A stretch of 64,000 bases of DNA from contig NZ_JASZYU010000004.1 in assembly GCF_030316825.1 (NCBI RefSeq), forward strand, positions 434,001 through 498,000, read 5' to 3'. Below the pieces are notes generated by a model. The model did no database searches and had not been told where the DNA came from. It saw nothing but the letters and a program-made list of their open reading frames with translations. Made by a program: the position numbers and the translations under genes. This DNA is from Variovorax fucosicus. Its GTDB lineage: Bacteria > Pseudomonadota > Gammaproteobacteria > Burkholderiales > Burkholderiaceae_C. This document shows positions 9,690-18,520 of this stretch, piece by piece (position 1 is the stretch's first letter; every line of letters begins with the position of its first letter).

Positions 9690-10646
9690 CTAATGCGCCG
9701 GCACCAGGAAGTCTTGGCTGATCCGGCCGCCCAACTCGTTCACGCGATCCAGGAACTGCGTCAGATAGGCATGCAGCCCGGTCGCGAGGATCTCGTCGAC
9801 GCGCGCGTACTGCAGGTCGGCCAGCAGCTTGCCGGCGCGGCGTTGCGTTTCGGCACTCTGGTCGTTGGCGACCTTGGCCAGGTTGCCGACCACTTCGTGC
9901 AGGCTCGCATGCAGCGAACGCGGCATGTCGGCGCGCAGGATCAGCAGTTCGGCTACGCGCTCGGGCTTGATCACGTCGCGGTAGACCTTGCGGTAGACCT
10001 CGAAGGCCGAGACGCTGCGCAGGATCGCGCTCCAGTGATAGAAGTCGTATTCCTGGTCTTCCTCGGTGGCGGCGCCGAAGAACTCGCTGTTGAGCGCATG
10101 GAACTTCACGTCGACCAGCCGCGCGGTGTTGTCGGCGCGTTCCAGGAAAGTGCCGAGGCGCGAGAAATAGAACGCCTCGTCCTGCAGCATGGTGCCGAGC
10201 GTGACGCCGCGTGACAGGTGCGAGCGGAACTTGACCCACTCGAAGAACTGCGCCGGGTCTCGCTCGAACTCGCCGGCGCGCAGCATGCGGTTGACTTCGA
10301 GCCAGGTGGTGTTCTGCGTTTCCCAGGCCTCGGTGGTGAGCGCGCCGCGCACCGCGCGTGCGTTCTCGCGTGCGGCCCGCAGGCACGACAGGATCGACGA
10401 AGGGTTGTCCTCGTCCTTCACCATGAACTCCATCACCTCGTTCGGCAGGATCTGGTCGTGCTTCTTGTTGTACGACGGCAGCAGTTCGCTGATCGACAGC
10501 AGGCCTTGCCAGCCGTACTTGGCCACTTCGGCCGATTGCGGCAGCAGCGACGTCTGGTAGTTGACGTCGAGCATGCGCGCAGTGTTTTCCGCGCGCTCGG
10601 TATAGCGCGACATCCAATAGAGGTGGTCGGCGGTGCGTGACAGCAT
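9690..10646 (-). CDS. Alpha-E domain protein (DUF403)
   Basis: A 318-residue, almost wholly alpha-helical protein. The signature is at the N-terminus (HLYWMSRYTERAENTARML), and the same RYTERAEN core recurs in the C-terminal half of the fused protein at 18521-21229. The family has no proven activity. It is nearly always next to the circularly permuted ATP-grasp protein, and comparative work on amidoligases proposed a joint role in making or attaching peptides. Here it lies 18 bases downstream of the ATP-grasp gene on the same strand, so the two should be cotranscribed. It ends toward the repeat elements. Confidence 0.92.
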   Translation of the reverse strand: MLSRTADHLYWMSRYTERAENTARMLDVNYQTSLLPQSAEVAKYGWQGLLSISELLPSYNKKHDQILPNEVMEFMVKDEDNPSSILSCLRAARENARAVRGALTTEAWETQNTTWLEVNRMLRAGEFERDPAQFFEWVKFRSHLSRGVTLGTMLQDEAFYFSRLGTFLERADNTARLVDVKFHALNSEFFGAATEEDQEYDFYHWSAILRSVSAFEVYRKVYRDVIKPERVAELLILRADMPRSLHASLHEVVGNLAKVANDQSAETQRRAGKLLADLQYARVDEILATGLHAYLTQFLDRVNELGGRISQDFLVPAH

Positions 10647-10664
10647 CTCGGTGGCTCCCTGTTG

Positions 10665-12173
10665 TTATGCCGATTGGATTTGCGACTGCGACGACGTGGC
10701 TGCGACCGGCTTCATCGCCGAGCGCCGGTCGGCTTCGAGCACCCAGGTGTCCTTGGTGCCGCCGCCCTGCGACGAGTTGACGATCAGCGAGCCTTCCTTC
10801 AGCGCCACGCGCGTGAGGCCGCCCGGCACCATCTGCACTTCCTTGCCGGACAGCACGAAGGGCCGCAGGTCGATGTGGCGCGGCGCGATGCCGGCATCGA
10901 CGAAGGTCGGCGAAGTCGAGAGGCTCAGCGTCGGCTGCGCGATGTAGCCGTCGGGCTTGGCCAGCACGGCCTTCTTGAAATCTTCGATCTCGGCCTGGGT
11001 CGAGGCCGGGCCGATCAGCATGCCGTAGCCGCCGGCACCGTGCACCTCCTTGACGACCAGATCCTTCATGTTGGCAACGACGTAGTCGAGTTCGTCCTTG
11101 TTGCGGCACATGTAGGTCGGCACGTTCTTCAGGATCGGCTTCTCGCCGAGGTAGAACTCGATCATCTTCGGCACGTAGGGGTAGATCGACTTGTCGTCGG
11201 CCACGCCGGTGCCGACCGCGTTCGAGATCGCGACATTGCCGGCGCGGTAGGCACGCATCAGGCCGGCGCAACCGAGTGTCGAGGTCGGGCGGAACACCTC
11301 GGGGTCGAGGAAGTCGTCGTCCACGCGGCGGTAGATGACGTCGACGCGCTTCGGGCCGCGCGTGGTGCGCATGTAGACGAAGTCGTCCTTGACGAACAAG
11401 TCCTGTCCTTCGACCAGCTCCACGCCCATCTGCTGCGCAAGGAAGGCGTGCTCGAAGTAGGCGCTGTTGTACATGCCGGGCGTGAGCACGACCACGGTCG
11501 GCTCGGCTGTGGCCGGCGGCGCGATGGCACGCAGCGTTTCGAGCAGCAGGTCGGGGTAGTGCGCGACCGGCGCGACCCGGTTCTGGTTGAACAGGTCGGG
11601 GAACAACCGCATCATCATCTTGCGGTTCTCGAGCATGTAGCTCACGCCGCTCGGCACCCGCAGGTTGTCTTCGAGCACGTAGTACTCACCGTTGCCGTCG
11701 CTGTCCGGGGCGCGGATGATGTCGATGCCGGCGATGCTGGAGTAGACGTTGTTCGGCACGCTCACGCCGATCATCTCGGGTCGGAACTGCGCGTTGTTGT
11801 TGATCTGCTCGGCCGGAATGATGCCGGCCTTGACGATGTCCTGGTCGTGATAGACGTCGTAGATGAAGCGGTTGAGCGCATTCACGCGCTGCACCAGGCC
11901 TTTTTCCATCTCGGCCCACTCGTGCGCGGGAATGATTCGCGGCAGCAGGTCGAACGGGATCAGGCGCTCGGTGCCCGAGCCGTCCTCGTCCTTGGCGCCA
12001 TACACCGCGAAGGTGATGCCGACCCGGCGAAAGATCATTTCCGCCTCTTCGCGCCGCGAACGCATCACCTCACCGGGTTGCTTCGCGAGCCATTGGTCGT
12101 AGCGCTGGTAGTGGCTCCGGATCGCCGCGCCTGCGTAGGGCAGCTTCTCATACATCTCATCGAATTTATGCAT
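10665..12173 (-). CDS. Circularly permuted type 2 ATP-grasp protein
   Basis: A 502-residue predicted ATP-dependent carboxylate-amine ligase (DUF404/DUF407). Recognisable blocks are MYNSAYFEHAFLAQQMGVEL, VDVIYRRVDDDFLDP and STLGCAGLMRAYRAGNVAI. These align by eye with the first 500 residues of the fused paralogue at 18521. ATP-grasp enzymes join an acyl phosphate to an amine; the substrates here are unknown. I use the ATG at 12173 (MHKFDEMYEKLP), which has AAGGAGA upstream, over an ATG eight codons earlier that overlaps this ribosome site. It is followed by the alpha-E gene. Confidence 0.92.
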   Translation of the reverse strand: MHKFDEMYEKLPYAGAAIRSHYQRYDQWLAKQPGEVMRSRREEAEMIFRRVGITFAVYGAKDEDGSGTERLIPFDLLPRIIPAHEWAEMEKGLVQRVNALNRFIYDVYHDQDIVKAGIIPAEQINNNAQFRPEMIGVSVPNNVYSSIAGIDIIRAPDSDGNGEYYVLEDNLRVPSGVSYMLENRKMMMRLFPDLFNQNRVAPVAHYPDLLLETLRAIAPPATAEPTVVVLTPGMYNSAYFEHAFLAQQMGVELVEGQDLFVKDDFVYMRTTRGPKRVDVIYRRVDDDFLDPEVFRPTSTLGCAGLMRAYRAGNVAISNAVGTGVADDKSIYPYVPKMIEFYLGEKPILKNVPTYMCRNKDELDYVVANMKDLVVKEVHGAGGYGMLIGPASTQAEIEDFKKAVLAKPDGYIAQPTLSLSTSPTFVDAGIAPRHIDLRPFVLSGKEVQMVPGGLTRVALKEGSLIVNSSQGGGTKDTWVLEADRRSAMKPVAATSSQSQIQSA

Positions 12174-12249
12174 AGAACGACCAATCTCCTTCGCCATAGC
12201 TTAGCAAGTTCGAGGCCAATCCCCGCCCCTGCCCGCCCTGAATTCGCGC

Positions 12250-14727
12250 TCACGGCACCCGGTGATGCCAATAGCGCTGTGCCGTCGAACGCTCGCATCG
12301 CCACGCGTCCGGCGCCCTACTGTGCCACCACATGGCACCGCAGTGCGCCGAATCGACCACCGCGATGCCGCGCTCCCGGTATCGCTGCATGACCTCGTCG
12401 GCCGGGTGGCCGAACCGGTTGCGATAGCCGGCCTGTACGACGGCGATGCGCGGCCTGGCCGCATCGAGCAGCGCTGCGGTCGACGAGGTCTTGCTGCCGT
12501 GGTGCGGCACCAGCAACAGGTGCGCGGCGAGCGAAGCCTCGCGCCGGAGCAGCGCACTTTCCTGGTCGCGCTCGATGTCGCCGGCCAGCAGCGCGACCGC
12601 ATGGCCGTTGGAGATGCGAAGCACGCACGAGACCGCATTGGGTTTGCCGGCCGTTTCGTAGTCGGCCGGCAAGGGATGCAGGAACTCGAAATGCACGCCG
12701 TCCCAGTCCCACTGCTGGCCGGCCTCGCAGCGCTGCGAAGGCCGCAGCGCCTGCAACGGATGGGAGGGCTCGATCGAACTGCGCAACCGGGCCTGCGGCT
12801 GCATGGCCAGCACCGCGGCGGCGCCGCCGGTGTGGTCGACATCGCGGTGGCTCAGCACCAGCGTATCGAGCCGCTCGTCGAGCGCCCTCAGCAACGGCAC
12901 CAGCACGCGGTGGCCGGCATCGCTTTCGAGGCTGTAGCGCGGGCCGGTGTCGTAGAGCAGGCTGTGGCCCGCGGTGCGCACCAGCACCGCGTTGCCCTGC
13001 CCGATATCGGCGGCCAGCAACCCGAACTCGCCGGCGGACGGCCGCGCGGGCTGCCAGAGCAGCACCGGCAGCAACAGCGGCAACCCGAGCGCGCGCACCG
13101 AAGGCGGCAGCCGCATCGCAAGCAACACGCCACCCGCGACACCACACAGGGCCAGCCAGCCTGGCGGCGCACCGGTCGACACGGTGGCGAAAGGCCAGCC
13201 CGCGAGCCATTGAAGCAGCAGCGCCAGCGCCTGCACGGCCCAGGCCGCCGCATTCCACAGCGGCGGCACGAGCACGCCGAGCATGGCCAGCGGCGTCACC
13301 ACCAGCGTCACCCACGGAATCGCCACTGCGTTGGCCACGAGCCCGACCAGCGAGACCTGCTGGAACAGCAGGAGCCCGAGCGGCGCCAGCGCCAGCGTGA
13401 CCACCCATTGCTCCCGGAACATGTGAAGCAATCGAGCTGCAGCACCTGTCCTGCCTTCGCGGGGCGCTCCTGAATCTGTAGCAAACAGCACGCCGACCGC
13501 AATGAAGCTGAGCCAGAAGCCGGCTTGCATCAGGGCCCAGGGGTCGAGTGCCACCACCACGGCGCAGGCGGCGAGCCAGAGGTTGGGCGCGGGCCAGCGC
13601 CGCCCGGTCAACCGAAGCAGTGCGACGGTAGCCAGCATGCATACGGTGCGCTGCGACGGCACGCCCCAGCCGCTGAAAACCGCGTAGAGCGTGGCCAGCA
13701 GCACCCCTCCCACCAGCGCCGCATGTGGCGCCGGCCACCACAGCATGCAGCGTGCACTGCGTCGCCAGAGCGCACCCACGAACGCCGCCGCAAGCCAGGC
13801 GAACATCGTGATGTGGAGCCCCGAGATGCTCATCAGATGCGCCACGCCGGTGGCCCGGAAGATGTCCCAATCGGCCCGATCGATCGCGCTCTGGTCGCCC
13901 GTCACCAGCGCGGCGATCACGCCCGCAAGGCGACGGTCGGCGACGCGCGCGAACACCGCGTCCCGCACCGCTTCGCGGGCCCGCTCGACCGGGTGTTGCC
14001 ATGTGCCACCGATGCGCTCGGGCGCCACGTCGCGCGCACCGGTGCGCACATAGCCGGTGGCCTGAACGCCCTGCTCCCACAGCCACAGCTCCTGATCGAA
14101 GCCGTGCGGATTGAGATTGCCGTGCGGCGCCTTGAGCCGCACGGTCATGCGCCAGCGCTCGCCGGCGTGCAGTGCGGCCGGCGGGCGCGGCGTTTCAGGC
14201 GGATTGTCGAGTTGCGTCGCGGACGGCGCAGGGCGCCCCCAGAGCCCGGTGTTTTCCGCGTACCAGCCCAGTGAAATCGTGGCGGGCCAGCGCCGCAGCT
14301 CGCGAGGTTCGGCATCCTGTGGCTGGCCGGCCCAGCGGGCCGACTCGACTTCGAGCCGGAAGCGCAGCGCACCCTCACCGCGTTGCGGCATCTGGGCGAC
14401 CACACCGAGCACCTGCAAGTCGCGCCCTTCCAGCACCGGGTCGAGCCCACCCTCCGCATAGACCGCCGCACGCGCGCCCGCCAGCGCGAAGCCCATCAGC
14501 GCACCCAGCATCAGCGCCAACGGCCAGCTCGCGCGGCCGACGCGCTGGCGCTTCTGCCCAAGCAGCCACAGACCCAACAGCGACACAGCCCCTGCGCAGG
14601 CATAGGCGGCGACCGGCCAGAGCGCCGGCTGCTGCAGTTGCAGGCCCGCGCCCAGCACCGACCCGGCCATCGCCGCAAAGGCCCAGCCCCGGCGCAGGGC
14701 AATGCCGCTGTCATGGCCGACGCTCAC
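12250..14727 (-). CDS. comEC: ComEC/Rec2 DNA-uptake channel protein
   Basis: An 825-residue inner-membrane protein thought to carry single-stranded DNA into the cytoplasm during natural transformation. The order is N-terminal hydrophobic segments with a soluble beta domain (to about 230), the Competence membrane domain (about 240-520, with the LMSISGLHITMFA block), and a C-terminal metallo-beta-lactamase-like domain. The last has LLAADIGQGNAVLVRT and the metal motif SHRDVDHTGG. Length and layout are complete, so the gene looks intact. A GTG at 14727 is used, with GGAGA upstream. It separates the two halves of the ATP-grasp/alpha-E locus and diverges from the transglutaminase gene. Confidence 0.95.
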   Translation of the reverse strand: MSVGHDSGIALRRGWAFAAMAGSVLGAGLQLQQPALWPVAAYACAGAVSLLGLWLLGQKRQRVGRASWPLALMLGALMGFALAGARAAVYAEGGLDPVLEGRDLQVLGVVAQMPQRGEGALRFRLEVESARWAGQPQDAEPRELRRWPATISLGWYAENTGLWGRPAPSATQLDNPPETPRPPAALHAGERWRMTVRLKAPHGNLNPHGFDQELWLWEQGVQATGYVRTGARDVAPERIGGTWQHPVERAREAVRDAVFARVADRRLAGVIAALVTGDQSAIDRADWDIFRATGVAHLMSISGLHITMFAWLAAAFVGALWRRSARCMLWWPAPHAALVGGVLLATLYAVFSGWGVPSQRTVCMLATVALLRLTGRRWPAPNLWLAACAVVVALDPWALMQAGFWLSFIAVGVLFATDSGAPREGRTGAAARLLHMFREQWVVTLALAPLGLLLFQQVSLVGLVANAVAIPWVTLVVTPLAMLGVLVPPLWNAAAWAVQALALLLQWLAGWPFATVSTGAPPGWLALCGVAGGVLLAMRLPPSVRALGLPLLLPVLLWQPARPSAGEFGLLAADIGQGNAVLVRTAGHSLLYDTGPRYSLESDAGHRVLVPLLRALDERLDTLVLSHRDVDHTGGAAAVLAMQPQARLRSSIEPSHPLQALRPSQRCEAGQQWDWDGVHFEFLHPLPADYETAGKPNAVSCVLRISNGHAVALLAGDIERDQESALLRREASLAAHLLLVPHHGSKTSSTAALLDAARPRIAVVQAGYRNRFGHPADEVMQRYRERGIAVVDSAHCGAMWWHSRAPDAWRCERSTAQRYWHHRVP

Positions 14728-14767
14728 GATCGGAGTCTCCCTCGCACGATGCCCATCCTCCCCGTTG

Positions 14768-14785
14768 ACGCGCCGTGTGGCGCGT
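14768..14785. promoter_or_regulatory. Hairpin in the comEC / transglutaminase divergent gap
   Basis: ACGCGCC-GTGT-GGCGCGT forms a perfect 7-base stem with a 4-base loop, between the divergent starts at 14727 and 14850. No T-run follows, so it is not a typical terminator. It could be an operator or a structure in either leader. No convincing -35/-10 pair was found in this gap. Confidence 0.35.
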
Positions 14786-14849
14786 TAATTGCTTGACCGG
14801 TGGGCTAGTATGCGTGTGTCACCGCGCCCTTTCACGACACCTCAAAAAC

Positions 14850-17800
14850 ATGTCCATTCACGCCGCGCTCCATCACGTCACCCACTACAAGTACGACCGC
14901 CCCGTGCAGCTGGGCCCGCAAGTCGTCCGCCTGCGTCCCGCGCCGCACTGCCGCAGCAACGTCATCTCGTATTCGCTGCAGGTCGAGCCGACCGGCCATT
15001 TCGTCAACTGGATGCAGGACCCGTTCGCCAACTACCAGGCGCGGCTGGTGTTTCCCGAAAAGACCACCGAATTCAAGGTCACGGTCGACCTCGTGGTCGA
15101 GATGGCGGTCTACAACCCGTTCGACTTCTTCCTCGAGCCGCAGGCCGAGAACTTCCCCTTCAAGTACACCGAATCGCAGGCCGACGAACTCGCGCCCTAC
15201 CTGGTCACCGAGACGCCGACCCCGCTGTTGCAGGCCTACATCGACAAGGTCGATCGCAAGGCGCAACGCACCATCGACTTCCTGGTGGGCATCAACCAGC
15301 AGGTGCAGAAAGACGTCAACTACCTGATCCGCATGGAGCCGGGCGTGCAGACGCCGGAAGAGACGCTCACCAGCGGCAGCGGCTCCTGCCGCGACTCGGG
15401 CTGGCTGCTGGTGCAGCTGCTGCGCCATTGCGGCCTGGCAGCGCGCTTCGTCTCGGGCTACCTGATCCAGCTCACGCCCGACGTGAAGGCGCTCGACGGC
15501 CCGAGCGGCACCACGGTCGACTTCACCGACCTGCATGCCTGGTGCGAAGTGTTCCTGCCGGGCGCCGGATGGATCGGCCTCGACGCCACTTCCGGCCTGC
15601 TGGCCGGCGAAGGCCACATCCCGCTCGCCTGCACGCCGACACCCTCGAGCGCCGCGCCGATCGAAGGCGTGGTGGACGATGCCGAGGTCGAGTTCGCCCA
15701 CGAAATGAAGGTGTCGCGCATCTACGAATCGCCGCGCGTCACCAAGCCCTACACCGAAGAGCAGTGGGCCGAGGTGCTGGCCCTCGGCGAAGCAGTCGAC
15801 AAGCGCCTCAAGGCCGGCGACGTGCGCCTCACGATGGGCGGCGAGCCGACCTATGTGGCCACCAGTGACCGCGATGCGGCCGAATGGAACACCGATGCGC
15901 TCGGCCCCACGAAGCGCGGCTACGCCACCGAACTCGTGCAGAAGCTGCGCGCCGAATACGGCGACGGCGGCTTCCTGCATTTCGGCCAGGGCAAGTGGTA
16001 TCCCGGCGAGCAATTGCCGCGTTGGGCGCTCTCGATCTTCTGGCGCGCCGACGGGCAAAGGCTGTGGCACGACCCCGAGCTGTTCGCCGACGAGCGCCAT
16101 CCCACGCACTACACGAGCGAAGACGCACGCCGCTTCACCACCGTGCTGGCCCACAAGCTCGGCCTGACCGAGCGCTACATCCAGGCCGGCTACGAAGACG
16201 TCTACTACTACCTCTGGCGCGAACGCCGCCTGCCGGTCAACGTCGACCCGTTCGAATCCAATCTCGACGACGAGCTCGAACGCGTGCGCCTGCGCCGCGT
16301 GTTCACGCAGAAGCTCGATGCGGTGATCGGCTACATGCTGCCGATCGAGCCGGCCAGCGCCGAGAACGACGCGCCCGCGCTCGAAGGCCCCGGCTGGAAA
16401 ACCGGCCCCTGGTTCCTGCGCGACGACCGCCTGTTCCTGATCCCGGGCGATTCGCCGATGGGCTATCGCCTGCCGCTCGATTCGCAGCCCTGGGCCAACA
16501 AGAGCGACTACCCCTACCTGATCGACCGCGACCCGAGCGCGCCGCGCGACGTCCTGCCGAGCGCGGCCGTCTATCGGGCCCGCTACACCGGGATGGCAAC
16601 AGCACCGGCCGGCAGCGCGCTCGGCGATGGCACGGGCGGCGCCAACGGCTCGACCGGCGACCTCGGCGAAGTGCCGTACGCCTTCGGCACGCCGCCGGTG
16701 CTGGCCAGCCAGCTGCGCATGCAGGGCGCTGGCGGCCCGGCCGCGGTCGACACCAACAAGCACCCCGTCACGCGCCAGCCGCTGCGCGGCGAGTCGGCGC
16801 ACTGGGTTACCCGCACCGCGCTCTGCGTCGAAGTGCGCGACCCGCGCCGGGCCAACGGCCCGGCCGCAGAAAAGCTCGGCAGTGCCTCGGGTGTGCTCTA
16901 TGTGTTCATGCCGCCGCTCAAGCGCCTCGAAGACTACCTCGACCTGGTCGCCGCAGTGGAAGCCACCGCGGCGCAGCTCGGCGTGAAGATCGTGATGGAA
17001 GGCTACCCGCCGCCGCGCGACCCGCGTCTGAAGATGCTGGCCGTGACGCCCGATCCGGGCGTGATCGAGGTCAACATCCATCCGGCCCACAACTGGAAGG
17101 AACTGGTCGACCATACCGAGTTCCTCTACAACGCCGCATTCGAGACGCGCCTGTCGGCCGAGAAGTTCATGACCGACGGCCGCCACACCGGCACCGGCGG
17201 CGGCAACCACTTCGTGATGGGCGGCGCCACGCCGGTCGACAGCCCGTTCCTGCGCCGGCCCGAACTGCTGGCCAGCCTGCTGCTCTACTGGCACAACCAT
17301 CCCTCGCTGTCGTACCTGTTCTCGGGCATGTTCATCGGCCCGACCAGCCAGGCACCGCGCGTGGACGAAGCGCGCAACGACCAGGTCTACGAGCTGGAGA
17401 TCGCGCTCAAGGAAATCGCGCGCAACCGCGAGATCTATGGCCAGAACATGCCGGCCTGGCTGGTCGACCGCACGCTGCGCAACATCCTGATCGACGTCTC
17501 GGGCAACACGCACCGCAGCGAGTTCTGCATCGACAAGCTCTACTCGCCCGATTCCAGCACCGGCCGCCTCGGCCTGCTGGAACTGCGCGCATTCGAGATG
17601 CCGCCCCATGCGCGCATGAGCATTGCGCAGCAGTTGCTGATTCGTGCGCTAGTGGCCCGCTTCTGGGACGAGCCCTACAAGGCGCCCGTCACGCGCTGGG
17701 GCACCGAGCTGCACGACCGCTTCCTGCTGCCGACCTTCGTGAAGATGGACTTCGACGACGTCATCAGCGAGATGCGGCAGGCCGGCTTTGCGTTCGATCC

Positions 17801-18380
17801 GGACTGGTTCGCGCCGCATTTCGAGTTCCGCTTCCCGCTGCTCGGCCAGGTGCAGGCGATGGGGGTCGAACTCTCGCTGCGCAACGCGCTCGAGCCGTGG
17901 CACGTGATGGGCGAGGAAGGTGCGGCCGGCGGCACGGTGCGCTACGTGGACTCGTCGCTGGAGCGCATCGAGGTGCGCGTGACCGGCCTCAACGAGAGCC
18001 GCTACGTGGTCACCGTCAATGGCAAGGTACTGCCGCTGCAGCCTACGGGCGTGGTGGGCGAGTTCGTGGCCGGCGTGCGCTACAAGGCCTGGAACCCGCC
18101 CTCGGCGCTGCATCCGAGCATCGGCGCCCACGCACCGCTGACCTTCGACATCGTCGACACCTGGATGAAGCGTTCGCTCGGCGGCTGCCAGTACTTCGTG
18201 GCGCATCCGGGTGGTCGCAACTACGACACCTTCCCGGTCAATGCCTACGAGGCCGAAAGCCGTCGCCATTCGCGCTTTGCGCGCATGGGCCACACGCCCG
18301 GCCTGCTCAAGACACCGCCCGCGACGATCGAGCTGCCGGGCAGCCGCGAGTTTCCATTCACGCTGGATCTGCGTCGCTGA
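14850..18380 (+). CDS. Transglutaminase-like protein with DUF2126 domain
   Basis: A 1176-residue cytoplasmic protein. The N-terminal beta domain (HHVTHYKYDRPVQLGPQVVR) leads into a transglutaminase-like domain with an intact triad: Cys180 in GSCRDSG, His229 in LHAWCEVF and Asp245 in GLDATSG. The remaining 850 residues are the DUF2126 region, including LTMGGEPTYVA, the HFGQGKWYPGEQLPRW block and GGGNHFVMGG. Such proteins are predicted peptidases or amide-bond enzymes acting with ATP-grasp ligases. The ATG at 14850 begins the conserved N-terminus; an earlier in-frame GTG adds 25 non-conserved residues. The fused ATP-grasp/alpha-E gene follows 140 bases downstream. No substrate can be named. Confidence 0.93.
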   Translation: MSIHAALHHVTHYKYDRPVQLGPQVVRLRPAPHCRSNVISYSLQVEPTGHFVNWMQDPFANYQARLVFPEKTTEFKVTVDLVVEMAVYNPFDFFLEPQAENFPFKYTESQADELAPYLVTETPTPLLQAYIDKVDRKAQRTIDFLVGINQQVQKDVNYLIRMEPGVQTPEETLTSGSGSCRDSGWLLVQLLRHCGLAARFVSGYLIQLTPDVKALDGPSGTTVDFTDLHAWCEVFLPGAGWIGLDATSGLLAGEGHIPLACTPTPSSAAPIEGVVDDAEVEFAHEMKVSRIYESPRVTKPYTEEQWAEVLALGEAVDKRLKAGDVRLTMGGEPTYVATSDRDAAEWNTDALGPTKRGYATELVQKLRAEYGDGGFLHFGQGKWYPGEQLPRWALSIFWRADGQRLWHDPELFADERHPTHYTSEDARRFTTVLAHKLGLTERYIQAGYEDVYYYLWRERRLPVNVDPFESNLDDELERVRLRRVFTQKLDAVIGYMLPIEPASAENDAPALEGPGWKTGPWFLRDDRLFLIPGDSPMGYRLPLDSQPWANKSDYPYLIDRDPSAPRDVLPSAAVYRARYTGMATAPAGSALGDGTGGANGSTGDLGEVPYAFGTPPVLASQLRMQGAGGPAAVDTNKHPVTRQPLRGESAHWVTRTALCVEVRDPRRANGPAAEKLGSASGVLYVFMPPLKRLEDYLDLVAAVEATAAQLGVKIVMEGYPPPRDPRLKMLAVTPDPGVIEVNIHPAHNWKELVDHTEFLYNAAFETRLSAEKFMTDGRHTGTGGGNHFVMGGATPVDSPFLRRPELLASLLLYWHNHPSLSYLFSGMFIGPTSQAPRVDEARNDQVYELEIALKEIARNREIYGQNMPAWLVDRTLRNILIDVSGNTHRSEFCIDKLYSPDSSTGRLGLLELRAFEMPPHARMSIAQQLLIRALVARFWDEPYKAPVTRWGTELHDRFLLPTFVKMDFDDVISEMRQAGFAFDPDWFAPHFEFRFPLLGQVQAMGVELSLRNALEPWHVMGEEGAAGGTVRYVDSSLERIEVRVTGLNESRYVVTVNGKVLPLQPTGVVGEFVAGVRYKAWNPPSALHPSIGAHAPLTFDIVDTWMKRSLGGCQYFVAHPGGRNYDTFPVNAYEAESRRHSRFARMGHTPGLLKTPPATIELPGSREFPFTLDLRR

Positions 18381-18424
18381 AGTGTGAGCCCAACGGCTTT
18401 TCACTTCGCCTCGCCGCGTGGCAA

Positions 18425-18439
18425 CTCGGTCACACCGAG
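18425..18439. promoter_or_regulatory. Small hairpin between transglutaminase and fused ATP-grasp genes
   Basis: CTCGGT-CAC-ACCGAG makes a 6-base stem in the 140-base gap 18381-18520, followed by GGCAAAAAAAG. The A-run is on the wrong side and strand for a plus-strand terminator. It may modulate readthrough; the evidence is weak. Confidence 0.25.
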
Positions 18440-18520
18440 GGCAAAAAAAGTGCCATGTCCGCTGTTTATCGCATCGCGCCAGCCACGGCACCGTGACGAC
18501 GATGTGACAATCAGCAGGCT

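Noticed and set aside
14832..17609. Very long open frame on the minus strand opposite the transglutaminase-DUF2126 gene
   Set aside because: It is His/Arg/Ala-rich without any domain pattern, and the plus strand gene has clear catalytic motifs; such shadows are common in GC-rich DNA. The same applies to long frames opposite acsA, the fused ATP-grasp gene, parE and the patatin.
18425..18450. Hairpin followed by an A-run, considered as a terminator after the transglutaminase gene
   Set aside because: A terminator for the plus strand needs a T-run after the stem; here it is an A-run, so I kept it only as a weak structure.
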